The position numbers were made by a program, and so were the translations under genes. Source: a virus. From it: a stretch of 34,138 nt of DNA. The stretch is from positions 1-34,138 of the IMG/VR virus record IMGVR_UViG_3300043434_001024. One strand, written 5' to 3'. The notes below the pieces were generated by a model. It saw only the letters and a program-made list of their open reading frames with translations, ran no database searches and was not told the origin of the DNA. Shown one piece after another: positions 14,943-21,056 of the stretch (position 1 is the first letter of the stretch; the number at the start of each line of letters is the position of its first letter).

Positions 14943-15953
14943 ATGACTGACACCGCGATCGGGCAGAGCTTCATCAAGGCGCACCGCAGTGTGCTGCTGA
15001 TGACCCCCCTGCGCGCCCCCTGCCGGTATTTCGCCACCCGCGATGAGAGTGGCTTCATCACCCGGCCCACCCTCGATCCCGGCGATTGGGCCCGGGAGCT
15101 GCAGACCGTCAAGCAGGTGTCGTTCAATGTTGACAACAACGATCGGGAGTTTCGCCTGATCGGTGATGGCGGCTGGAGCGATGCGGTGACAACCGGCAGC
15201 AAGGTGAGCGCCTCGTTTGACACCTTCTTCTCCAAGCTGATCGTGCAGGGCGCCGCTGGTGGCTGCCCCGAGTTCCGCGGCGACTACTCCGAAGAGTTCG
15301 CGATTGTGGAGAAGGCCCGCTACGACACCGACTCCGAGGTGTTCGTGGAGATGTTCAAGGAGTTGGGCCGCAGCGGCGGCAACACCGGCGACTACGTGTA
15401 CGACTACGCCTGCTTCAACGCAGCGCTGCGCAACTACAAGGAGCCCCAGGCCGCCGAGGATCTGATCAACGTGACCTTCGACGGCATGAGCCGCGGCCGG
15501 GCGGTGTTCGGCCGTTTCAACGCCGGCAGCGCGCCGCTGGCCACCGGTGCGGTGCAGAGCGTGATCCTGAGCACGGCGCCGAACAGCGGCAGCCGCCGCT
15601 ATGCGGTGGTGCCGGCCGACAACGCCACGGCGGTGGCGGTGGGCAACAACCTCACCGTGACCTACACCAGCGATGGCACCGCACCGCTCACCCAGCTGGC
15701 GCTTGGCGCGGCCGATGGCAGCGGTTTCCGCCTCGAGGTGGCTTCCAGCGGCGTGCGCGTGCCGGCGATGGTGACCCTGGCGGGCGGCGTGGTGACGATC
15801 AACCCCTCCGCCGACCTGGCGGCCGAGACCATCTACCGCCTGGTGGTGCGCGATGGGGCAATCACCCAGGCTGTGAACGCCTCCCTGGTGGCCGATGCCG
15901 GCGGCATCCGCCGGCCGCTGGCGGGCTTCTCCACCACCTTCCGCACCGCCTGA
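14943..15953 (+). CDS. Major tail tube protein with C-terminal Ig-like domain
   Basis: 336 residues. Residues 1-205 look like a tail tube protein of long-tailed phages (ELQTVKQVSFNVDNND, FDTFFSKLIVQGA and LINVTFDGMSRGRAVFGRF). Residues ~206-336 form a beta sandwich ending VNASLVADAGGIRRPLAGF, with a central TYTSDGTAPLTQ segment, like the bacterial Ig-like domains that decorate the outside of tail tubes. The leader is C/T-rich. The gene is followed by a strong terminator hairpin, as expected for a high-copy virion protein. Confidence 0.85.
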   Translation: MTDTAIGQSFIKAHRSVLLMTPLRAPCRYFATRDESGFITRPTLDPGDWARELQTVKQVSFNVDNNDREFRLIGDGGWSDAVTTGSKVSASFDTFFSKLIVQGAAGGCPEFRGDYSEEFAIVEKARYDTDSEVFVEMFKELGRSGGNTGDYVYDYACFNAALRNYKEPQAAEDLINVTFDGMSRGRAVFGRFNAGSAPLATGAVQSVILSTAPNSGSRRYAVVPADNATAVAVGNNLTVTYTSDGTAPLTQLALGAADGSGFRLEVASSGVRVPAMVTLAGGVVTINPSADLAAETIYRLVVRDGAITQAVNASLVADAGGIRRPLAGFSTTFRTA

Positions 15954-15988
15954 GCCTGATCACCAGGCCGCGGCTGACAGCAACCATG

Positions 15989-16009
15989 GGGGCCCTGCGG
16001 GGCCCCTTT
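15989..16009 (+). terminator. Rho-independent terminator after the tail tube gene
   Basis: A perfect 7-bp GC stem (GGGGCCC/GGGCCCC) with loop TGCG is followed by TTT. It separates the head-neck-tube unit from the accessory island. Confidence 0.75.
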
Positions 16010-16028
16010 CTGCAAAAGGAGACGAGAG

Positions 16029-16796
16029 ATGAACCGAGCCGACAGCCTGCAGCTGCGGATCGATGCCCTCAAGCGGAAGTGCTCCACTGGCTATGGGTGC
16101 GGGGCAACGTGCATCAGCCTGCAAAAGGAGTGCAGGAGCAGTCCCGGATCGGCGATCGGGAAAGAGCGCCTGAAGCGCCTCATGGCCCTGGCCGCAGGGG
16201 GCCCCTCCAGCCAGCGGGGCATCGGCACGCTCAAGGCCAGGGAGGCTGGGGAAATGGCCGGGGCTATCGCAGCAAGGCGCAGCCAGAAAGCGGTTAGTTT
16301 GCGGAGCACCAGAGTTCGCACAGAATCTCCCGTGCCAGGCGTTTATAGGCTCACCGCCAATGATAAAAAGAAAATCAGGATCCGTACCGAAGAAGAATAT
16401 GCCAAGGAGCTTGCCGCGTTTGATGTCAACAAAACACGCTTGGGCAAGAGCTTTGGCCTCAAAAAACGTGACTACGCTTCCAGGCTCCTCCGTTCAACAG
16501 AACCCTATTTATTAGGCAAGGGGCAAGGTGCACTTGATCTCGCCATGGGCAAGCCGTATGCAGGCCAAACAGCAGCCCAGCCGAGCTTCCAGAACGCCTA
16601 CAAACTGGGTTATTACACTGGCTACACAGAGCGAAGCAACCTAAAAGACCTCATCCAGCACAATGAAAACTTTGCGGCATTCCGCAAAACAACGGAACTC
16701 GACAAGAAACCACCCACACAGAGATTCTATGACCCAGGCGAAGACCCAAGCATGAGGGAGGCAATAGAAGACTTTAACGCAATCCTGAGAGGCTAA
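16029..16796 (+). CDS. Island protein: Cys module fused to unknown C-terminal domain (255 aa)
   Basis: Residues 1-90 copy the second Cys module of the 1327-residue protein (four Cys, LAAGG helix, QRGIGTLKAREAGEMA). From about residue 95 the sequence is unrelated and the DNA turns clearly AT-richer. The C-terminal domain is Lys/Tyr-rich with LGKSFGLKKRDYASRLLRS, AYKLGYYTGYTERSNL and DPSMREAIEDFNAILRG; I know no family for it. AAGGAG lies about seven bases before ATG 16029. Shared head, different tail is the pattern of modular effectors in which the common module may direct packaging or delivery. This is inference. The gene starts just after the tail-tube terminator, so it may have its own promoter. 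Confidence 0.8.
   Translation: MNRADSLQLRIDALKRKCSTGYGCGATCISLQKECRSSPGSAIGKERLKRLMALAAGGPSSQRGIGTLKAREAGEMAGAIAARRSQKAVSLRSTRVRTESPVPGVYRLTANDKKKIRIRTEEEYAKELAAFDVNKTRLGKSFGLKKRDYASRLLRSTEPYLLGKGQGALDLAMGKPYAGQTAAQPSFQNAYKLGYYTGYTERSNLKDLIQHNENFAAFRKTTELDKKPPTQRFYDPGEDPSMREAIEDFNAILRG
16038..16288 (+). repeat. Cys module copy 4
   Basis: Gapless partner of 7080-7330 (offset 8958). Conservation stops near 16290, exactly where base composition changes, marking a fusion joint. Confidence 0.9.
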
Positions 16797-16834
16797 AAGC
16801 CTTCGTCTCCCGAGCGGTACATCTCCGACATCTA

Positions 16835-17023
16835 CTAAGATTTTAATGGAGCAGCGGCGCTGAGCTTGCGGCGGGCCCTGCTGGCGGCTGTCTGCTCTGC
16901 GGCCCAATGCCGGCCCTCCTCGGTGTGGCGGCGCCAGCACTTGTGACATCAGGGAGCCGGGCGGCCAAGGGCCAGGCGGGTGCAGCCGGGACCGCAGCAG
17001 GTGGTGAAAACGGGCTCAGGCAT
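16835..17023 (-). pseudogene. Broken duplicate of the zinc-ribbon gene
   Basis: Read from ATG 17023 on the minus strand, this encodes FTTCCGPGCTRLALGRPAP, then an in-frame TGA, then CHKCWRRHTEEG and the same basic tail as the gene at 17547-17723. In the intact copy the TGA codon is TGG (Trp). The stop separates the two Cys pairs, so the product cannot form the ribbon. It starts five bases after the stop of the 173-residue gene. Confidence 0.75.
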
Positions 17024-17028
17024 GAGAA

Positions 17029-17550
17029 TTAGGCGGTAGGCCAGCAAGCCCTGCACAGATGCAACGGCATGTGCACTGGCTGCTCATTGCAGACTTCGCA
17101 GGGTTCCCACAGCTCACCTTCCATTGCCGGCGGCTTGACAACAAACTCGGCAATAGGCGTAGAGACTTGCGCTTGCTCGTCTTTCAGCGTATAAGCACGA
17201 ATTTGATGCAGCGTATTGGGTATGCCGTAGTTTTTTCTGAGTTTAGCCGTGGCAAAGTATGTGCCTAGATCCCACGAACCATGAAAAAACCTTTGAGTGT
17301 CCTTATCGGATAAAGGACTGACGCCAAGCGTCCGACATTGCAGTTCGTATTCGCCGCGAGTCAAGCGACGGGGAAGATTAAAACAGGCCCAGACAACTGC
17401 AAAAAAATCGTCTGGATTGTCAACGTTGTACAAACAGCCGTTGACTTGCACGTTACAGCCGTGCTCGTTAATGCGCTTGAAACCGTGATAGAGACTGCAG
17501 GGGTCTGACATGATCAGATGACAAAAGAAATGGTCTGTGCCGTATTTCAT
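17029..17550 (-). CDS. Unknown protein with C-terminal zinc-ribbon (173 aa)
   Basis: ATG 17550 overlaps the stop of the upstream zinc-ribbon gene (ATGA), so the pair is co-translated. The frame continues further upstream only through sequence antisense or out of frame to that gene, so I rejected longer starts. Residues 1-140 form an unrecognised domain with GFKRINEHGCNVQVNGCLYN, DDFFAVVWACFNLP and FFHGSWDLGTYFATAKLRK. The end has C-x2-C (CEVC) and C-x2-C (CRAC) about 18 residues apart, a likely zinc site. The DNA is AT-richer than the virion genes, pointing to transfer. It may bind nucleic acid or modify a host target; no function can be stated. Confidence 0.75.
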   Translation of the reverse strand: MKYGTDHFFCHLIMSDPCSLYHGFKRINEHGCNVQVNGCLYNVDNPDDFFAVVWACFNLPRRLTRGEYELQCRTLGVSPLSDKDTQRFFHGSWDLGTYFATAKLRKNYGIPNTLHQIRAYTLKDEQAQVSTPIAEFVVKPPAMEGELWEPCEVCNEQPVHMPLHLCRACWPTA

Positions 17551-17723
17551 GAGGCAGCGGCGCTGCGTTTGCGGCGGGCCCTGCTTGCGGCCGTCTGCTC
17601 TGCCGCCCAGCGCCTGCCTTCTTCGGTGTGGCGGCGCCAGCACTTGTGGCACCAGGGAGCGGTGGAGCCGAGGGCCAGGCGGGTGCAGTTGGGGGCGCAG
17701 CAGGTGGTGTAGGTAGGGGGCAT
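17547..17723 (-). CDS. Small zinc-ribbon protein (58 aa)
   Basis: Starts at ATG 17723; a TTG at 17735 is an alternative. It contains TTCCAPNC, a 15-residue spacer, then CHKC, followed by WRRHTEEGRRWAAEQ and a basic RARRKR tail. The C-x4-C...C-x2-C layout suggests one zinc ion and nucleic-acid binding. It is the first gene of a minus-strand pair. A damaged copy lies at 16835-17023. Confidence 0.65.
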   Translation of the reverse strand: MPPTYTTCCAPNCTRLALGSTAPWCHKCWRRHTEEGRRWAAEQTAASRARRKRSAAAS

Positions 17724-18260
17724 GGGGGGGGTCAAGAACTGATCGGCAGCCGGACCCAGGCCTGTATGGCAGCACCATCAGCGCTGAGATTTCCGTTTCT
17801 GTGAACCCCGAACACAACAGGGCCAAATTGCCGGCGCCAGTGCCAGCCGCCGCGACGGACTGCGGCGGGAGCAATGATGAAATACATGGTGGGCGGTGCG
17901 GTGGGATGAGAATTTGCTCAGGGGCTCTCTCCCCCCGATGCCCATAGTGTAAACCTCGCAGGGTTGACAGTATGGGAAAGGCTGTGACGGTTCACGGAAC
18001 GTCACGATGCCTGGCCTGTGATGCTCAGCACAGTGCTTCAGGCCTGCCCCCCTTGTCCTCGCTCCGTTTACCGTTGCACTGGTGGGTGGGGTCGGCCCTC
18101 CCCGCAAGGCTGGGCGCCGGGAGCGGTGCGATCGGGCGCCGTTCGGGCTCGGTACTGGAGGCCCCACCCGCCACCCCTTGACAGATGAACTGATGTACGC
18201 TGTCGGGACCCAGTGGCAGCACTGGGCACCCGATCAGCCCGCTTCGAGCGGGAGCCATTG
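17724..18260. other. 537-base gap: leader/control region around the island
   Basis: No confident gene. A minus-strand open frame (17778-18167) contains CAEHHRPG and PYCQPC, which recall a degenerate zinc ribbon, but the rest is low-complexity and without a good start. TTGACA occurs at 17963-17968 and 18178-18183, neither followed by a convincing -10 at 16-18 bases. GACAG (18180-18184) and CTGTC (18200-18204) form an inverted repeat. The gap probably holds promoters for the leftward pair and for the KilA-N gene. Confidence 0.4.
18209..18226 (+). promoter_or_regulatory. Stem-loop upstream of the KilA-N gene
   Basis: CCCAGT and ACTGGG flank a GGCAGC loop, 35 bases before the start codon. With the inverted repeat at 18180-18204 it could be an autoregulatory operator or a leader hairpin. 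Confidence 0.4.
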
Positions 18261-19238
18261 ATGAACAGCACCCTCACCCCCCTGGGGCTGGAGTCGCGCA
18301 CCTGGAACGGTGTGGAGATCCAGCGCCGACCGACCGACGGCTACGTGAACGCCACGGCCATGTGCAAGGCCAACGGCAAGCTCTGGAAGAACTACCACCA
18401 GAACGACCGCACACAGGCCTACATCGCAGCGCTGACAAAGGCTCTGGGGTCGGCTGGAAATCCAGCCAACCCCATCCAGACCATCACCACAGGCCCGAAC
18501 CACCTGCGCGGCACCTGGGTTCACCCCCGCATCGCCGTCGACCTGGCCCGCTGGATCAGCCCCGCCTTTGCCGTGTGGATGGACGGCTGGTTCCTGGAGG
18601 GCGTCACCCCCAGGATCGCCGCCGAGCCGTCCCCCGCGACCACGCTGCCGATGGTGACGATCGAACGGATCGGCACCGAGCTGCATGTCAGGGTCCGGCC
18701 AGCTAACGAACCGGTGGGAGCGCCTGCCGTTGCGCAGCCGCATGACTTCGTGGCTGATCAGCTCTGGCGACAGCGGAAGCAGCTCACGGAGCTGCACAAC
18801 TGCCTGAGCCTGCGCATGTTCTGGCAGGCCTGCAGCAACCGCGACTGGACAGAGCTCGTCTGGCAGCATCCCACCATGCCGCTGCGGCCAAGTCGGCGGA
18901 GTCTGGCTGCCATGGCAGCGGTGGCCGCCCCGCCCCGGCCGCCGAGGCCCGCACCCTCCACGCCGGCCCCGGCCCCGCGGCCCCAACACCACCAGGCGCG
19001 CCCCCCACAGCCTGCGCAGCAGCAGGGCGGCTACCGCCCCAGCGATCTGATCACCGGCCCCGAGCTGGCCCACCTGCTGGGCCTCGATGCCCACAGCATC
19101 AACAAGTGGGCCGCCGCCCGCTCGATCGGTGCCGAACGCAACGGCTGGCGCCTCATCGGCCGCGGCAAGCTCTCCGCCGGCAAGCAGTGCAGCGTCTACC
19201 CGCCGGGCTGCGCCAGCTGGCTGTTCCAGAAGCTCTGA
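18261..19238 (+). CDS. KilA-N domain DNA-binding protein with C-terminal HTH
   Basis: 325 residues from ATG 18261, with GGAG six bases upstream. Residues ~10-125 are a KilA-N domain (RRPTDGYVNATAMCKANGK, LRGTWVHPRIAVDLARWIS, FAVWMDGWF), found in DNA-binding proteins of phages and large DNA viruses. A Pro/Ala/Gln-rich linker (~225-275) leads to a C-terminal helix-turn-helix-like segment, LITGPELAHLLGLDAHSINK then WRLIGRGKLSAG, resembling MerR/excisionase winged helices. The likely role is a regulator or antirepressor; the target is unknown. It is isolated between stem-loops, suggesting independent expression. Confidence 0.88.
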   Translation: MNSTLTPLGLESRTWNGVEIQRRPTDGYVNATAMCKANGKLWKNYHQNDRTQAYIAALTKALGSAGNPANPIQTITTGPNHLRGTWVHPRIAVDLARWISPAFAVWMDGWFLEGVTPRIAAEPSPATTLPMVTIERIGTELHVRVRPANEPVGAPAVAQPHDFVADQLWRQRKQLTELHNCLSLRMFWQACSNRDWTELVWQHPTMPLRPSRRSLAAMAAVAAPPRPPRPAPSTPAPAPRPQHHQARPPQPAQQQGGYRPSDLITGPELAHLLGLDAHSINKWAAARSIGAERNGWRLIGRGKLSAGKQCSVYPPGCASWLFQKL

Positions 19239-19253
19239 GCTTCCCTGCAGCAG

Positions 19254-19273
19254 GGCCCGGGCAGTCCCGGGCC
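19254..19273 (+). terminator. Stem-loop after the KilA-N gene
   Basis: GGCCCGGG and CCCGGGCC pair perfectly around CAGT, 16 bases past the stop. There is no T-run, so termination may be partial. Confidence 0.5.
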
Positions 19274-19315
19274 ACATCCCCCCGATCCGTCCGATCCGTT
19301 CCCTCGCAACTCCCC

Positions 19316-19600
19316 ATGACCACATTCTTCTCTTTCACCCCCACTGGCGGCCGGATCGGCCGGATCGCTTGGAGCAACGGCGATGAAGACACCTGGGGCG
19401 ATGTTCGTTGGGATCGCTGGTGGCCCTACAAGCCGCCAACTCCAACGCAACTGGCCCAGGCCGTTGCCGCAATCCAGCAAGCCGGGATCGCCATGGCCAA
19501 GGCCCTGATGCCTGTTGTCCAGCGGGCAACCGCTGCAATCAACGCCTTTGGAGCAGCCATGGCCGAGGCTGCTCAGGATGATCTGCGCCGGCAGGAATGA
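19316..19600 (+). CDS. Small hypothetical protein (94 aa)
   Basis: Starts at ATG 19316 after a C-rich leader. The N-terminus is Trp/Gly-rich (IAWSNGDEDTWGDVRWDRWW) and is followed by an amphipathic Ala-rich helix (AMAKALMPVVQRATAAINAF). It may be a small virion or membrane-associated protein. It lies between the KilA-N gene and a terminator, so it may be expressed with KilA-N rather than with the tail genes. Confidence 0.6.
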   Translation: MTTFFSFTPTGGRIGRIAWSNGDEDTWGDVRWDRWWPYKPPTPTQLAQAVAAIQQAGIAMAKALMPVVQRATAAINAFGAAMAEAAQDDLRRQE

Positions 19601-19667
19601 GCACGGTATCCTGTCGCAGTTCCCGCTCTGTTTCGGCATCGGGCCAAGTCATCGCCATGATGCAGGC

Positions 19668-19691
19668 AGGCCCCGGCTTCGGCTGGGGCTT
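19668..19691 (+). terminator. Terminator with UUCG tetraloop
   Basis: GCCCCGGC (19670-19677) pairs with GCTGGGGC (19682-19689) through one G-U wobble around a cUUCGg loop. It extends by two further pairs and is followed by TTT. It closes the KilA-N unit and isolates the tail operon. The gap 19601-19717 holds nothing else that I can support. Confidence 0.72.
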
Positions 19692-19717
19692 TGCTGTATC
19701 TGCCCCGGCCCAGACCC

Positions 19718-19966
19718 ATGTTCCACCGCCTGCTGCTCACCCCCATGCAGAACGTGGTGGCGATCGACTGCCGGGGGCCCGACACCCCCAGCGAGCTCAC
19801 GGTGGGCATGCTGGTGGTGGAGGCCGGCGCCACTGATGCCGAGGTGCTCGTCACCCCGCCCCAGGGCGGCGCTGAGTTCTGGCTGACCCTGCCGGAGGAT
19901 GTCCTGAACCAGGGCCAGCGCTACGTTGGCTTCCAGATCCGTGCGGCCATCCGGCCTCTCACATGA
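19718..19966 (+). CDS. Small hypothetical tail-region protein (82 aa)
   Basis: From ATG 19718 the product is 82 residues, beta-rich, with VAIDCRGPDTPSELTVGMLV and FWLTLPEDVLNQGQRYVGFQ. It resembles one short beta domain and has no membrane segment. An ATGA overlap couples it to the tail-assembly chaperone gene, so a tail function is likely. Confidence 0.65.
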   Translation: MFHRLLLTPMQNVVAIDCRGPDTPSELTVGMLVVEAGATDAEVLVTPPQGGAEFWLTLPEDVLNQGQRYVGFQIRAAIRPLT

Positions 19967-20601
19967 CCGTTCCAGCGGGCACCGTAGCCAGTCGCCTTCT
20001 GGCGTCGATCCGCCTCGGCCACAAGATCATCGGCGGTGTGTTCCGCCTCGCCGTCTATGGCAAGGTGCTCCAGGGGGAAGCGGAGCTGATGGAACAGCAC
20101 GACCGGGAGCGCTGCGTTTCCCTCGGCAGCTTCTACCGCCTGGCCGATGGCATCGCCAAAGACACCGGCATGCCCATCGAGGAGGTGGACAAGCTGATCC
20201 AAGATCTCTCCAGGGTGGCCAACCCCAACGATCCGGATTCGCTGCAGGGCACCCTGCAAGCCTTCGGGCTGCTCAACTCCGACCCGCAGCGGCTGATCAC
20301 CTTCCTCTCGTCCCAGGCCACCATGGACGATCAGAAGAAGGTCCTCGTCACCACCCTGCTGATCGGCCGCGGCGACTACCTCGACCCCGACACCCAGGAC
20401 TGGGTGAAGCTGGAGCCGGCCACCTGGAGCGTGGACGACACCAGAAAAATGCCGGCCGATCTGATCAACGAGCTGCAGCAGTTCCTGATCGATGAGAAGG
20501 CGGCGATGACGGCGGGGGGAAAGCCGCCGGCGCCGAAGACGGCGCCGAAGCCCCGAGGCCGGAAGAACAGCTCAGCCGCGACGAGCACCGCGCCCGCGTA
20601 G
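19963..20601 (+). CDS. Tail assembly chaperone (G-type product)
   Basis: 212 residues, mostly helical (LITFLSSQATMDDQKKVLVT, INELQQFLIDEKAAM), with a Pro/Lys-rich C-terminus. It sits directly before the tape-measure gene, where long-tailed phages encode a G and GT pair that coats the tape measure during tail assembly. GGGAAAG at 20517-20523 in the correct codon phase allows a fraction of ribosomes to shift -1 and make the longer GT form ending at 21014. Confidence 0.85.
   Translation: MTVPAGTVASRLLASIRLGHKIIGGVFRLAVYGKVLQGEAELMEQHDRERCVSLGSFYRLADGIAKDTGMPIEEVDKLIQDLSRVANPNDPDSLQGTLQAFGLLNSDPQRLITFLSSQATMDDQKKVLVTTLLIGRGDYLDPDTQDWVKLEPATWSVDDTRKMPADLINELQQFLIDEKAAMTAGGKPPAPKTAPKPRGRKNSSAATSTAPA
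20517..20523 (+). promoter_or_regulatory. -1 ribosomal frameshift slippery site GGGAAAG
   Basis: The zero-frame codons are GGA (20518-20520) and AAG (20521-20523), so the heptamer reads G GGA AAG, the same sequence and phase as the phage lambda G/GT site. A preceding G-run (G GGG GGA, 20514-20520) is an additional possible slip site. The -1 frame is open from here to 21014. Confidence 0.88.
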
Positions 20602-21014
20602 AGGCCTACCTCAAGACTGCCCCCACCGACTGGGACGAGATCCAGCTGATCCTCACCAGCGGGCTGACGCAGGATCCCCGCTGGCATGCCGAGCGGTTTG
20701 CCTATCAGCCGGTGGATGCGGTGCTCAAGGCCTACGCCTGGGCCCTGAAGGAGAAGGCCAAGCGCACCAACGAGCTCAGCACCACCATGGCGCGGCTGGC
20801 CTCGATGGTGGAGATCGCTGCCTTCCCAGGCCTGGGCAACAAGGGCCGCAGCGAGGAGCAGTTCCTGCCGTTCAGGCTCACCGACGCCCCGGGCAAGAAC
20901 GCCCGCATCACCCAGGAGACGGCCGCCACGATCCGCTGGCTGCTCACCAACAACCAGATGCCGCCGAGGGTGCTGGTGGTGGCCCACGAGGAGCTGCAGC
21001 GCTCTGGCTACTGA
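20523..21014 (+). CDS. GT extension of tail assembly chaperone (made by -1 frameshift)
   Basis: The -1 frame continues for 163 residues after the slip. It has an acidic linker (AEDGAEAPRPEEQLSRDEHR), the conserved-looking PTDWDEIQLILTSGL and a helical end (ITQETAATIRWLLTNNQMPP). The joined product is about 350 residues (187 plus 163). No start codon or ribosome site is suitable at its beginning, which supports the frameshift rather than an independent gene. The stop lies 42 bases before the tape-measure start. Confidence 0.85.
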   Translation, partial: AAGAEDGAEAPRPEEQLSRDEHRARVEAYLKTAPTDWDEIQLILTSGLTQDPRWHAERFAYQPVDAVLKAYAWALKEKAKRTNELSTTMARLASMVEIAAFPGLGNKGRSEEQFLPFRLTDAPGKNARITQETAATIRWLLTNNQMPPRVLVVAHEELQRSGY

Positions 21015-21056
21015 CCAGCCCGGCGCCAGACTGACGCCAAGCGGTGATGATCCGGT

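Noticed and set aside
17778-18167. Minus-strand frame with Cys/His motifs
   Set aside because: Only a short part looks zinc-ribbon-like; start, composition and flanks are poor. Reported only as part of the gap.
19597-19836. Plus-strand frame starting with an ATGA overlap
   Set aside because: It crosses the UUCG terminator and overlaps most of the 19718-19966 gene in another frame; the product is low-complexity.
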